DNA of 64,000 nt, taken from the NCBI GenBank assembly GCA_004794655.1, contig SMMW01000147.1:1238001-1302000 (forward strand). The letters are read 5' to 3'. The stretch is from Marisa cornuarietis (taxonomy: Eukaryota; Mollusca; Gastropoda; Architaenioglossa; Ampullariidae). A program made the translations under genes and the position numbers. Below are positions 23,601 through 38,600 of the stretch, piece after piece. The stretch's first letter is position 1. Every line of letters begins with the position of its first letter. The notes below the pieces were generated by a model, which saw nothing but the letters and a program-made list of their open reading frames with translations, had not been told where the DNA came from and made no database searches.

Positions 23601-26600
23601 TCTTCCTGGCGACCACTTGCTTCCATCTGCGGCCAGAGGGTAACATTTGGAAGTGGCGATGTAGTGGGTGAGAGGGGTCTGTGATGATTCTGACGGCCTT
23701 TAACCTCACAGCCTTGATGTATAAATCACCTAAAGGTCTTTGTGGAGAACCAATGATCTTGCTGGCACTCTTGACCACTCTCATTAAACAAGCTTTATCT
23801 TTGAGAGAGAGAGAACGCCAAACCACACTGACATATTGAATGTTAAGATGCTTTCGATTAGACTGCGATATACTGACTCAAGGACAGGGCCGCTGACACC
23901 GAAATTCCTCAGTTGCCTCAGCAGGAACAGGCGCTGTTGTGCTTTCCTGGAAACAATGCTGGTGTTTTCCTGAAAGGACAGTTTGCTGTCTAGCACTGTG
24001 CCGAGGTACCTAAAACTTTGCACCTGTTCTATTGTCTCATTATCAATAATTATAGGGGTGTGGGCAGGTTGATGTTTTCTTCTGTTAAGGACCACTTCTT
24101 TAGTTTTAGAGACATTGAGCACCAGAAAGTTTTCTTCAAACCATGAGTGTAATTTTTGAACCTGGAGGAAATAGCTTGCAAGTGACTTCTCGTCCTTGAG
24201 CCGAGCAACCAATGCCATATCATCTGCAAACTTAATCAAGGATAGGGCACAATTCGAGAATTCCGTCCGGACTTCACTAGTGTAAACAGAGAACAGTATT
24301 GGGGACAAAACACACCCCTGTGGGGCTCCGGTATTTATGATCAGAGTGGTCGAGACTTTGCCTCCCATGCTGACCCGTTGTGGCCGGTCCCGGAGAAACT
24401 CCCTCATCCAGAGCACTAGGGTTGAGTTAACGTTTAGTGCTAGGAGACGTTGTAAGAGCAGGTGTGGCTGAATGGTATTAAAAGCAGATGAAAAGTCCAT
24501 GAATAGGATACGCACGTATGTACCAGTGCCATCCAGATGGTTTGCTACCAGGTTGTAGAGTGTCAAACAGGCATCATCCACTCCTCTTTTCGCTTTGTAT
24601 GCAAACTGGTAGGGGTCTAGTTGATCAGCAATGGCATTGACTAATTGGTTGCAAACAACTCTCTCCATGCACTTAGCAAGAATAGGGGTCAAGGCCACTG
24701 GTCGGATGTCATTTAGTTCTTTGGCATGTGACTTTTTGGGCACTGGAATAATAGTTGAGGTCTTCCATAGCTTGGGGAAGAACTGACTGTTCAGGAACAG
24801 GTGGAACAAATGTGTGATCATTGGGCTCAGCTGCTGGGCGCAAGATCTGAGCACCCGTCCTTTTAGGCCGTCTGGACCAGGAGCTTTAAAGGGATTAATT
24901 CGGGACAGGCAAGATGTTACGGCATTCTCGTCCACTAAGATATCACATGGTGACAGGGAAGAACAGATCAATTCACATTCTCGAGTAAAGTCTTGTATAT
25001 CAAACCTGGCATAAAACTTGTTTAAGTCATTGGCAAGGTCTGCAGCCTCACATCCTACCTCCTGTTTTTTTGTTGTGCGACCCATCATTTTTTTTAGTCC
25101 CAACCAAGCCTCGCGTGCGTTCCCTTCCCTTAGTTTCGTTTCTACCTTATTCTTATATTCGATCTTCGCCAGCCTTGTCTTCTGCCGAAATTCTTTGTTC
25201 CCATCTCTTAGCTGTCCCGTATCACCCTGGATAAATGCATGCTTCTTGGCAACTAAGGCAAGCTTTCAGGTCTTTGGTAATCCATGGCTTATTGTTTGCA
25301 AACAGTTTGATTGTTTTCGGTTTCACAACACAATCTTCACAGAACTGGATGTAGGCCGTGACAGTTTGAGTTCATCGTAATCAGAGCAGCTGTCAAAGAA
25401 CAGCTGCCAGTCTGTTGCCTCATAAGAGCCCCTCAGTGCCTCGATCTTGTCATGAGACCACTGCTTGATCTCTATGGCGTTTGGTTTAGCAGTTTTCACT
25501 TTCTGTCTGTATCTTGGGATAAGATGAACCACATTGTGGTCGGATCTACCCAAAGGGGGCCTGCATCTGCTTGCATAGGCATTCGAGATAGAGCTGTAGC
25601 ATTTGTCTAACACACGATTCTGCCGAGTGGGACAGCTAACATGTTGGTATAGGGAGGGTAATTCAGCACTAATATCACATTTATTGAAGTCGCCGAGGAT
25701 AAATACACATCATCAGATGATCTTCATTTATCATGCTTTAGTAGCGAGGAACTGTGTGAAATGCTGTTCTGAAGCCTTGAAGGTATTGAACCTTACATGT
25801 TTGAACCTCAGGTTTGTTTAAAAACCCAAACACAATATGCTTATGGTGAGCATTGTTGATGTTCGTCAAATTTTGAAAGCTGCAGGTGACCATAACAATT
25901 TATGTTTGTCTGTTTACCATGTACTGTCAAAAAAGCCTCCTGAGTGGACGTTTACTATTGGGACTGATTTGCATGTTTATATGGTCATAACTGCTCATAC
26001 AGTTATTGGTGTAAATAACAGTAAGAAAAAGACGTTCTCCCACACAGATTTAGACAAAATGGATACATTTTTGGGAATGTTGTTGCAGATGCTCCTTTTC
26101 ATTTATTTTGTTACTATTGTGTTGCTAATAATAGCTATAATACTGTAGCTTGAAAACTTGAATCTGAAGTACATTTATCAAAATAACTTCAGGTACACCT
26201 TACTCTGTTTTTGAAATCCATAAATAGTCTCTTTACCTGTCACCTGCCTTTCACCCCTTCCACACAAACTGTTTGTTGTAGCTTTTAATTCTCTGCTGAA
26301 ACTGTTAAATATATTCCAGCTTTCTTTACTTGAAATTTAGTTTTGTGAAGAATTGTATTTTGGTAATCCTACTTGTTTCAGGCATTTGCTGATGAGGAGT
26401 TTTTCATAGTACTGACCAAAAAACTTAGTGAACTGCTTGAACTGGTATGTGTAGTATTCTCTGCACTGAATCACTTATGCTGGCAGTTAACCATTTGATT
26501 ATACAATGAATTCGTGCTTATTTTAATTAGAAATGGCATACTTTCATGTTTCACTTTTGTTTAGGATTTCTGTACAACTAGAAACAACAATACATTTTTC

Positions 26601-29600
26601 ACATGTGATTTGAGGATTGCCAAAATGTGCCATCACTCTGAAAACATTGAAATACTAATATTTGTTCCTGTTTTGATCTAGAGATATAAGTTACTGATAA
26701 TGTTAGCATCCAATGAATGGGGTTTATATTATTTGCTTAATATGCTTAATTGTGTAAAGGACTGGGAGCATCGGCATGAAGAAGACAAGCTTTTGTTGGA
26801 ACGTCTCCTTGTGTTAGTCCGCAATGTTGTCCATATACCCCCTGACCCTGCAAGTGAGCAGGTATGACGAGTGAAATCCAGATAAAAGCTGCAGTCATTA
26901 GTTCTATGTTAATTTTAACATAATCCAGCAAATTTATGTTGAAAAAGTTTAAACAGTTCCATATTATAATTTTTTTTCTTTTTTGGCAGCTCTTCCCAAT
27001 AAACATTTTATGTGGTTGCAGCTGGGATTGTTTTTGTTTTGTTGTCTGTGTATTGTTAAAATAATATTGAAGAATAATGGAAAACCAGCTCACTGCAGTA
27101 GTATAGAAACTTAGGCATTAAGAAAATTATGAAAGATATTTGGACTCAAGGCTTGTCCTTGTACAGACATGGGTGTAGGTGTGAGAAAGTGAGTGTGAGA
27201 GAATAAAAAAATCAGTCTGCTGGGCAATGAAGCAAGATTCTCAGGAAGAGTCAGAATATACCTTCCTTAACCGAACATTATACTTGAGGCTCTAAATATA
27301 TCTTTATTGCTGCATATCAGATATGTGCAGCTTTGCTTTAAGTTGTTTTTTTCATACAGACTTACCATCTTGTCTGTGCCTAAAGTTGTTTTTAATACAC
27401 TTGTTGTCTGCAGAGAACTGATGATGATGCTAGCCTTCATGATCAGGTTTTATGGTAAGTGCATCTTTAGTACAGTTCTTTTTTGTGTTAATAAGGAATG
27501 TTGCACTAATAGTGTCAGTCTGCACATTTTCTTTGCACATTTTAATTCTTTGCTAGTACAGTTCAGGGCAAGTGACATAAATTACAATCAAATGGTAACA
27601 TACACAAAAAGATTATTAGAAGCTGATCACAAGAAATTGTAGAATGCATTACTTTCTTGTCCATTTATCTCCAAAGTGTTATTTATAATTATGAGTGAGT
27701 TAATATGAGTTTTTCTTTTCTTAGGGCCATGCATGTTAGTGGAATGGAAGATGTTATCTTATATATTGCCAGCTCAAATGATGAAAGACAACTTTGTATG
27801 CATGTACTGGAGATCATATCTTTGATGTTCCGAGAACAGGTACAATATGTGCTCTGATTTTATTGTTCATCCTCTAAAAGGAAAGCTTCCTGCATTTTCA
27901 ACATTTTTTCCCTTGAAGACTTAAAATAGTGTTACCATCTTTTCTACATGCCACTTTATTCAAAATGGTCTGTCTACACTTTAGTTAATTTCTTTATTAT
28001 AAACAAAGTCATCTATGAGCACATCTCATTAAGCATTACCTTCCTCATTCGAGATGTATGCAAAAAGATTCCTAAGTGTAAATTTATTTATCTTAAAGAT
28101 AACTCCTGTTTGATTGTTGGACTGACTTGCACAATTTTTAGATGGTAGTGTTGATAAATGCATATAGTGCAGAGAGAGCAAAAAGTGATGTTGCATATAT
28201 TTATATTGGTAGTGCATGAGAGCATGGATAATGCATGATGAGGCTAGCTAATATTAAATATTATAAAGCTTTAGGCTGATATATTCATCAAAGTATGTTT
28301 ATGTTTGTGGTAAATTGTACTAAGATTATGGCCTTTTTATTAACAGAAAGAGGGAAAGGGGGGCAATCCTATTAAATCAAATTGTAATTAAAAAAAAATT
28401 AGTACACCTACACATCTGAAAAACAAAATGTGATTTAGTAGCTTCTGTAATTGACCCTCTCTGCAGTCACCTGAAATACTTGCTCATGCTGGGGTGCAGA
28501 GGTCCTTGACAGAAAAAGAAAAGGATGAAAGGTTGTGACACTACATGTACTCAACCTCTCATGCAATTTTTTTTAATATAAACAAGCACTTCCATACATA
28601 TATGTACCTAATTTGTGACCTTTATATCAAGTGCTATATATTTATATATAGATAGTATTTCAATTCACAGTGATATGATATAAATCTAAATGAAAACATA
28701 TTTTTATGTTTATATATAATAGTTTTTCAGAGAAGTAAAATTTCTGAAATATTTTAATACTGGCTACAATCAACACAAGCATCATTTGAGCTGTTTTTAA
28801 AATACAAAACTGTCATGCATCTGTTGTAAAAGTGATAAAAAATTAACTTTTGACAAATAGCATAATAAACTGAGGTCAAAACAACAATTTATTCTTTAAG
28901 AAAAATGAATGTACACAAGTTGTTTTTTTTTATTTTCTCTCAGAGAGTTAGAAGTGGCAAGGGCACGAGAAAAAGCTCAGAAGAAAAGTACCCTACTCAA
29001 GTTTAACACAAGGTGACAATTTTAGTTTTACAAGTCTTTTTGTGCCATACTAACTTTTTTTAAAAAAGGGCATAACTAACTTAAGAATATTGTGCTTGAT
29101 TATACAGATTTCTGACTTTGTATATCCAAATAATGGACTGATTTTGAATTTGCTAGATCAGCTCACCCTATCAATTACCAGACTTAATCATAGCTGAAAC
29201 TTTCTCTCTCTGTCACGCATGAACACACATATGCAAGCACGCATACTGGCTGAGTGACAGAAGTAAAATATGCATATCAGTGTGTGTGTGTGCGTCCGCG
29301 CACGGACACATGCATGTGTGTGTGCGTGCATGTATATGATCAGATAATTTGAAATGGAGTCAAAAAAGTTGTAAATAGTAATGTAGCTGTCGATGCAAAG
29401 AAGGATAAGACAAACTCTGAGGTCTAATTGTAACTAAGAGTACCAAAAATTATCTTAAGTGTGTGATCATGAAACTGACTGTAGCATATTCCTGGAATAT
29501 GAATGATTGTTGTAAAATGTTTAGATTATTGGTTTGTTCCCTGTACAGTATTCCAGTTTAGTAAATGTTGATGCTGTTATATATTCTATAAAATGAACAT

Positions 29601-32600
29601 TATATCTGGACAAGAAATGAGGCTTTGCAAGAAATGAAAGGCTAATGAAGATATAAATATCTAATTTTATTTTAATATAGCACAGTTTAAATAGTTATTT
29701 CTTAAAAAATTGTCTTGCATGCTTTTAGTGGAGAATATGTCCTTATCACAGCCCAATGTAAAAACAGACCATGCAAACATAAATATTTTTTTTTCCTTTT
29801 TAGGCATTCCAATTTTGGCGGGACATATATCATGATGAATACTAAGTCCCTTACCGACAAAGAGCTAATCTATCACAAGTCTATTCAGGATGCCCAAAAT
29901 TTCTCTTTGGATATGAATAAGAAACCTAGGAAAAAGCCCAAAAATCGGCAGCCAATCACGGACAAACCAGTCATCCGCAGGTCAACACTCAGCATTCGAC
30001 TGGGCTTGAAGGAGTTCTGTGTGCAGTTCTTGGAGAATGCTTACAATCCTCTTATGTATGCTGTGAAGGTATGAGCTTGCATTTAAGAAAAAAGTTGTGA
30101 TAGTCTATCATGTTGTTCTAATGAAAGTTTTTTTAATAGTTTATAACACATCTAAAAGTGTTTGTACTGAGTGGGAATAATTCTTTTGCAGGACAACTTG
30201 GCAAGGGAAGCGACCCAGGATCTTGATGAAACTTACTACTTGTGGGCAATGCAGTTTTTCATGGCCTTTTGCCGACACCATAGTAAGCATGTGGACTTTG
30301 TCAGGTATGATTAATCATCATTTTAGATTTTCTTTTGTCATATTTTATATGCTTTTCAGCTCACTAGCAAGCAAACTGAATGATTCAGAAGTCCAACACA
30401 GTAAGTCTTTATTGTCTACTTCTTCCCTTAACAGAGATAGAAATTTTCCTACGTGGAAGCTCCCATGAGTGATAATACAATAATAATACTACAAAAAAAT
30501 TTGTATCTTAAATATACACAGTTACACACTACTGAGAGGATGTGATACACTGACTTTAGGGCAAGGCTGCTGATCCCAAAGTTCTTCCACTGCCTCAGCA
30601 GGAGCAGGTGGTGATGTGCTTTCTTAAAATTAAAAAAAAAAAAATAAGTTGGTGTTTTTCAGAAGAATCATTTGCTATTATCGTACCAAGGTACTTAAAA
30701 CTTTGCAGCTGTTCTGCCACCTCCCTGCAAATACCACTTTTGCTGAGACAGATGTTTTATTCTTAGTTTCATTTAGTATTTGAAACATTGAGCACCAAAA
30801 GCTTTCCTCAGACCATAAATTTAATTTCTGTCTGAAGAAAATAACTAGCAAATGAGTCCTTGTTCCTGGGCCAGGCAACCAGTGCCATATCATGCATATT
30901 TAATTAGTGATAAAGTACAGTTAGAGAAATCTATCCAGACTTCAGTTGTGTACATGGAGAATAATGTTGGTGACAAAACACACACCATCTGCTTTATAAA
31001 CAATTGTGGCTGAATAGTATCTAAAGCAGATTAGTATTTCTTGAGTATAATATGGGCATATGTGCCCTTGCTGTCAAGGTGACTTTGCTACCAGCTTACT
31101 GAGAGTCAAAAATGCAATATTCACCCTTATATTAGTTTTGACATTTGGTTTTAGTGAGACGATGTCTGTTCCAACATTTCACTTCATCTTTACTAATCTG
31201 CTGCGTTACTTTGAGATGATCGTAATGGAAAAGAAAGAAGCCAAAGTTTGGGGCCGTAGGTATGAATATTTTTCTTGTTTATTATATTATACTACTATTA
31301 TTCTATTATTATTATTACTATTATTATTTTGTCACTTAGTTAAAATTTTAGTTTGAAGAGAGAACATAAATTATTTGTGATTTCTCTGAACCAGTTGAAG
31401 GGTAGGGTAGGGAGTGGTTGTTGCAGTCTGTAGAAGTTTAAAATTCCATTTCAGCTAACCAAAGATGCCATAAAATTTCAAAGATTTGTCCCCATGCTGA
31501 CAGTAAGTGTTCCATGATTTTAAGCTTTCAGGTATCTCTCTGGCGTAAATGCTATGGTATTTCAAAGCTGAAATTTTGCAACATGAACACACACATGCAC
31601 ACACACCACACACACATTTTTCCCCCTGGCTGCTTTACCTTTCCCAACCCTCTATGAAGTCAGATACCCATTCCCAACAGCTGGGTTGACTGAGGGAAGT
31701 ACCAAACCGGGGCAGCTTTGGGTTCAGACACCTCTGTCTAACCATTCAGCTATCGATTTCCCCAGTATAGGTTACCAGCTTGGGTTCCTGGCATTTCCAT
31801 CACTGCTTTATTTGTCTTACTTTGTTTTGTACTATCTTCATTTCTTTGTCTCCAGTACATTTTTATTTGATTTTTCTCATTCTTAATCTTTTTTCACTTT
31901 GTTTATAAATTGTTTGAAAGGCTTCTTTGATTAATAAGACACGCTGTATAATGTGATATTATGCATAGTGTTAGTGGTTTTCATTTTTTCTTGATCCTGT
32001 TCCCAGGGTCCATTTAGCTTTGAGAGCCTACCAGGAGCTGCTATTGACATTAGACATGATGGATAAGTCTAACAATTCACATTTGTGTGATGCTTCTCGT
32101 GTGATCAAAAGTAAACTGACTTATTTTTGGTTATGTCATTCATCTGGCTGCATTTAGACTTTATAGCCATTTTTCTGAGTATCCATTACTTTTATCTTTA
32201 ATGAACAAACTTTGCAAAATGATTTATTTTAAAATACTTGTAATTTTGAAAACCCTTTGATGCAAAATGATTGTAAAAATATACCACAATTGAAAGAAAT
32301 TTACAACAGATACACAGCCATATGGTAAAAGCATTAAAAATGATTATATTAAAATTTTAAATAGTAAATTACGTTACAACATTTTTTGTATAAGGTATAA
32401 TAGCATATGAATGTTCTAAAACAAGAATTACTATATCAAAATAGCACTATATAGGGTGTGTTCACATGTTCATGCATTTTAGAGGTGGATGTCAAACATG
32501 ATTGGCTCATTCATTGTGTTAAAAATACTTATCTAGAAATTATACATTTATTTTCAGGTAATGTGTTCTACATGATGGAGTTTAGAGATATCTTTATTAC

Positions 32601-32636
32601 ATTGCTAAAAAAGTTTGACCAGACAAAAAATTCTAG
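20651..32636 (+). CDS. timeless: timeless exons 1-14: N-terminal helical-repeat domain (residues 1-494)
   Basis: Exons: 20651-20738, 20886-21039, 22235-22352, 26382-26444, 26760-26861, 27414-27454, 27725-27839, 28467-28531, 28944-29012, 29804-30068, 30192-30304, 31155-31259, 32007-32110, 32558-32636. They encode the conserved armadillo/HEAT-like TIMELESS domain, which in the family contacts Tipin and the replisome. Recognisable anchors are CSALGYLEG (exon 1), [10 protein letters not shown] (exons 2-3), [12 protein letters not shown] (exon 5), [18 protein letters not shown] (6-7), [11 protein letters not shown] (7), [10 protein letters not shown] and a basic [11 protein letters not shown] stretch (exon 10), [15 protein letters not shown] (11) and [10 protein letters not shown] (14). 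All phases join without a stop. Exon 4 is only 63 bases and exon 6 only 41, and both are required by the alignment with the human protein. Confidence 0.95.
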
Positions 32637-35600
32637 GTCAGTGCATTTTATTATTTCTTAGTTTAAGTTCTTAGGTTCAGTGAGTAAATGAGAGGGAGGG
32701 GTGGGTATGAGGAGAACAGAATTAGAGGGCTTTCTTGAAGGCAGTATTCAGATACTGAAAACATATGTTTAAAAAATGTCATGCTTAAAACATTTTTCTT
32801 AATCTTTTGTACTTATTGTGTTACCATTATGCCTTGTCACAGTTCAGTTCTATATAGTATTTACTTGTTATGCATTTTTTAAACTTAATGTCACTTTCTA
32901 ACTTTAATTACCTGTGGCTCAGTTGCTAAATGTGTTTAATGTCAGCATGTTATTTTTATCGAGTATTTTCAATGTCATTTTCATTATTAGTGGTCAGCTC
33001 AGAGAGTGCAACCTGCTGTGGTTGTGAGGTTGCACAATGCAAGTGCTGAATTATTATTCTTTTGTTGTTCTCATTCAACTGTTTTTTTGTCACACTTGGA
33101 GGCCAGCTTTTGAGATAAAACTGGCAGTTATCTGCAAAGCATCCACAGGTCTGTACAGCTTGGTATTGAGGCGTTGGTGACAGCCAGACCTCAGCCCTAA
33201 ACTCCTGGAGGAACCTATGCTGTTGTAGGACGTGCTCTGTGCTTTGTTGTCTCTCTGTGGGGATGACACAAGATGTAGCTTATGGTAAAGGTGGTGTTTT
33301 AGTCTTTTATGCCCTGTCCTGAGGCAGAAAATTCTCACCTGTTCTAATCTGGACAGATGGTGGCAGAGTTCTGGTAGTTTGGGTGGTCTATGTCAAACCT
33401 TGATGATGGTCTTCATCTCTGCTAGCCTGAACTTGTTTTTATCCTACTTAGCTTCAGCTCCTAATTTTACCATTCTGTCAGCCTACTCATTGCCTTCAAT
33501 ACCAGTGTTTTGGTATCCACTGCAGTACTATATTTAAGCAATTGGTATTTCTCAGAGCTGCTGTCAGCTTAGGTAGTGCCAGCATCTTATTGCTGGGGCA
33601 ATAGTAGTTGAAAACAGCGATGACGCTGTCTTGCAGGGGTGCCCTTACTTCGATGTACTCTTGTCGTTCATGTGTCATCACTCCACCTTTCCTCCTGCCT
33701 TGTCGATCTCGCTGGAAAGCCTGGTACTGTCTGATCTTGAATGGCTTTCCCTCTTGTAGATGTGTTTCTTGAATGCAGCAGAAGCTGATGCTGTTTTGGT
33801 GCAGATACTGCTCATGTTTCATTTTCTTACTGGAAACCCGTTCTGCATTCCAGTGCATGGTGGTAATATTGGGGTTGTATTTGGTGGTGCATTGGTCATT
33901 TGCTCTCCTTCGCTATCCCCTGCCTTCACAGGATCGATTGAAGGGATTTTTAGTTGCTAAAGGTGGACTCCCTTGAGGTGCAGACCCTGGCACTGCACTG
34001 CCTGGTGGATCTTCACAATGCGAGCACCTTTTCTTTTGATTCTATCTCCAAGTGTCATAGTGGCTGTTGTTGCATAGTGTTGTGGTTAATTAGAATGTGC
34101 CCTGTGGACCATCACCTCTGTCTTCAGTACTCCAGGTATTTTTCAAGGTTACCTGCCCTTAGCTCATTGCCTGTACATCCTGCCCTGTGAACACTGGGGA
34201 TTGTTTGCTGGGATCCCAACCCAGGCGCAGAGCTTTTAGCACAGCTCTTTATCATGTGGTGGACCTGTCATTGGACACATGGGCTATTTCTTACTGTGGG
34301 TAGCAGTGCCACCTGCTGTTCCATCCTGTCCTAGTAGGAACACCGCCAGTTGGTCCGCAACAGCTTATTTGTCCAGGAAGAACCAAGCTTATTTTGCAGC
34401 TAACCTCCATATCTGGGGAGTTGGGAGGCATTTTCCTATCCCCTGCTATATTATGCTTCTACTGGTAACAGACAGTCATTTACTGCTAATCTTCGTGTTT
34501 AATTCTGTACACTTTGTAAAGTTCTTTTTAGAACTAGCTGTTTATGAGAGTTTCTCTATTCTTTTAAGAGTTAACATGCACAAAATATTTTGCAATTTAC
34601 TGCTCTTTAATAATACAATACCTTGTCCTGTTGAACTTATTTTATGTTTTATCAATTCCTTTTTGTCAAATTTGTCACAAATTAGTTTTGCAGTGTTAAT
34701 TTTCAATTTTTTTTGCAGAGAGTACCTTAAGGATTTGGTAGAAACAACACATCTATTCCTGCGAATGCTGGAGAATTATACAAAGACAAACAAACATTTG
34801 GTGGTTCTTGGCAAAAAGAGAGGCAAAGGAAAGAAGAAGAAAACTGCTAAGGGTGTGTAAAGACAATCCAAGCATCATTCTAGTTTTCCTGCTGTTCAAA
34901 TTTGTAAAGACAATGGTAGCTCCATTTTAGTTTTCATGTTGTTCATGTGCAGATTTAAAAGAGAAAAAAATCTAATCAAACCAACGGTCTTTCCAACAGC
35001 TTCAGCTCAGAAAAACAAAGAACCATCCCAACAGCAGTTGGAAGATATGTGGGAGGAATTGTCATCAGAGCTGTCAGCCCTTTTGCAAGGGAGAGAAGAA
35101 ATACCCGAAAATATATCCCCTTTTGATGCAGCATCAGATGTCAGCATTGATCAGCAGCGGTTTGTTGACTGATTAAAATTTTATTAATAATTCTTCTATA
35201 TAAATCATTAATGTTCTTACTATCCTCACCATCTTCATGTCTGTTCTATCTATAGCTATCCATTTGGTAACTATTTTGTTTACTGGTCTCAACAAATTGC
35301 TTTTACAATTCCAAAAGTGTAGGATATCCAGTTTAAATATAATCCAGTTTTGTTTATTTCACTCTGTCTGGCAGGGTGCATGCTATGGTGCGTATTCACA
35401 CAGCTCTCAGAAACAAGCAGGCATTTGAGGCAGTTGCTGTCTTCAGAGCTGCAAGGTATGCTTTGCTTAGATTGACGGCTCCCTGTATTGCTGATACATT
35501 ACTTTCTTCATACATTTCTGTTATTAAAGCTTACAATAATAAAGATTTCAAGTATCGTAAACTCTTAAACAAATCTTGATTGGTAAGCTATGTATATATA

Positions 35601-38600
35601 TTATTGTTATTAACATTCTCTTCATCATGCCCAAACTTATCTGTAGTGATCTAGCTGATATACTTCAAGTAGTTGAAAGAACATCGGTCAACGCTGAAAT
35701 TATTACTAGCTTAAAAAGGTCCTAATCTGTATTGCATAATACTATCATGCACACATCATACATTTTCTGATGCAATGCAGTACTACTGTCAGGTGACTGC
35801 TGAAGTAAGCTGATGTCACCAGTGTACTATAAAAAGCTCAGTCAGAAAGGTCGAGCATTTAAAATATTTCAAACTTTGTGGGATATATTTTAAGCTGCTG
35901 TTACATAAAACTTTTATTATTTTATCCATTTAGTTACAATACAGAACACTAATGCCTCCCAAGTACGTTAATACCGTGGACAATTTTTGCTATATTTGTG
36001 GGGAAATGACATTTGCCAACGAGAAGAAAAGTATCACTTCTCATCTTTACTTCTGATGCAAGATTAGCAACCAAGACAAGCCTTGGGCCCTGCATATATT
36101 ATATGCTGTGCTACATGTGCAACACAGCTTTCACAGTGGCTGAATGGCAAAAGACCATCACCCCCGTTTGCAGTCCCCATGGTGTGGAGAGAGCCAAGAA
36201 ACCACACAAATGAGATACTTCTGCTTGGTTCTTCTGCTTTTCGGCTGGATAATGAAGCAAAAGAAGTTGAAAATAGTCTACCCCATCGTTCCGTCTGCAT
36301 TGAGACCAGTTCCACATGGTGAGGGACTTCCTATTCCAGAACCTCCAGCAGAATATTCAGCTGATGAGGACGAGGGCGAGCCAATCTGTTTTTCTTCTGG
36401 TCAGTCAGCATGCAGTGATCCAGATTTTTACTGTGGTGCATCATCAACCCCATTCAGAATAACACAGGAAGAACTAAATGACCTGGTTCATGATTTGGAC
36501 TTATCCAAGAACAAAGCAAAATTGCTAGGTTCAAGACTCCAACCATGGAATCTTCTAGAAGATGTCACAATTACTTAGAAAGTGCCACCAGCAGTTGGAT
36601 GGAGCCTTTCTTCAGAAGGGAAGGTAATCTGGTAATCTGTTCCAATACTGAGGGCTTCATGAATGCCTTAGAAATCACTTATGACCCACAAGAATGGAGA
36701 CTATTTGTAGACTCTTCGAAACTGAGTCTTAAGGCTATGCTTTTGCACTATGGAAACCGTCTTCCATCTATTCCAGTAATGCATGCTGTCCACATGAAAG
36801 AGACTTACTATAACTTAAAGCAGCTACTGAATTCCATTGACTATAACAAGTACAGCTGGCACCTCTGTGGTAATTTGAAGATAGCTGCCCTTTTAATGGG
36901 ACTGCAGCAGGGATATACAAATTAATGTGTTTCTTATGTGAGTGGGATAGCCGAGCAAGGGAACTGCACTACTTGCGGAAAGAATGGAGTCGCAGACAAA
37001 ATGTAGCAGTAGAATATCCAGCACCCAGGTCTGGTCGAGGCTTACAAAATCTTGCTACTACACCTTCGTGAAAGCCATGGATCGGACTTCGCCAGCTTTC
37101 AGATACTTGAATGAAAAATACCCTGTCGCAGCGAGGGAAAGATTAAAGAGGTAGTTTTTGTGGGTCCTCAACTTGCTGCAGAGTGATGCGAAACAAGCAT
37201 GGAATGCTTTTTGCCTAGCGTTTAAAACTTTCTCGGGAATGTTAGGAAAGAAAACTACAAGGAACTAGTAGAAAACATGCTGATGCAGAAACTTGGCTGC
37301 AATGTCTCTAATATTCCAGTTCCTTCATTCCCATCTGGATTTCTTTCCTGGCAACTGTGGTATGGTTAGTGATGAGTATGGCAAACATTTTTATCAAAAT
37401 ATTGCAACAGTGGAAAAAAAGATACCAGGGAAAAATTTTCCACCACCATGTTGGCTGACTACCGCTCGACACTTCCCAGAAATGACCCCGAACAGCTGTA
37501 CAAGAAACAGGCAAAGAAATCTAAGACGCAGTCTATGACGTTTTTTACAGGTCAATAGGTCAGTTATTATTAGCATGCATTTCGTGATGTACACAATAAT
37601 TAATGCAGATTACAAAAAAAATACTTGAGCCAATTTAGCATTTTGATTGTCATATTCGTGTTAAGCACATAAAAATTGATAAGAAATGACTAATTTTATT
37701 TCAGTAATATGACTTTTATAAAGATTTGTTTTATCAGTGTAATGAATGTGTACTGGTGGAATTTTATTTCTCCCTGAAAACAGTTTCAAATTGCTTATTT
37801 TCATTATTTTCATTAATGTTTATGTTGAGAATTTAATAAAATGGACATTTCAGTTTTGGAAAAATATGTGACAGGCAGTTGATTTAAATAGCAGTTGTGT
37901 TCAGAAGATATTTGTCAAAATAAATTGAGCTTAAAGCAATATTGAACAAAAAAGCAGAAGAAATTACATTAGCATGTAATAAAAAATAAAATAAGAGACA
38001 CATGATCAAAGTGTGCTATGGCTGTTATTCTTAAGTTAACAGCAGAAGGTATGTGACTGCATCTAACAAGTGTGTGTGAACTAGGTAGTACTGATTATAA
38101 TTGGTAAATTCTGCTGAAGGGACTAGATTTTAGTAACATGAAAAATGTTTAAATGGCTACACAAACATGCAAAAGGGAAGATGTGTCCTCCAGATCATTT
38201 TACATGTCCTGCTTTTTCAGAGAAGTGTGGCCTGACAGGAATGAGTTTGGATCAGAAGACATCACCGCAGAAGAGGAGTTCATGGCTCTTAGAGAGATCT
38301 TCATGGCACCCATTCCCAATAGTATGTTAGAATGCATGTTTTCATGGCATTTCTTCCTTGTGGTACATTAGAGTTAAAGTTTTTAAGGCACCCATTTCTT
38401 GTGGTACATTAGAGGGCATATTTTCATGCCTGATAACACGTCATACCACATCATTAAAGATAGAGTGCTTGTTATACCCATAACTACAGTATTTGTCACA
38501 GCAACATACCCAGAGTACTTGTTAAAACACCTTTTCAACATAGGCCTTTCATGTTTAGCTAAGTACTTGTCTATTTTCTTAAACCTCCTTTCACTCACTT

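Noticed and set aside
29715..29803. Upstream extension of timeless exon 10 from an in-frame ATG
   Set aside because: A clear acceptor (TTTTTAG at 29803) and similarity beginning exactly with RHSNFGG place the exon start at 29804.
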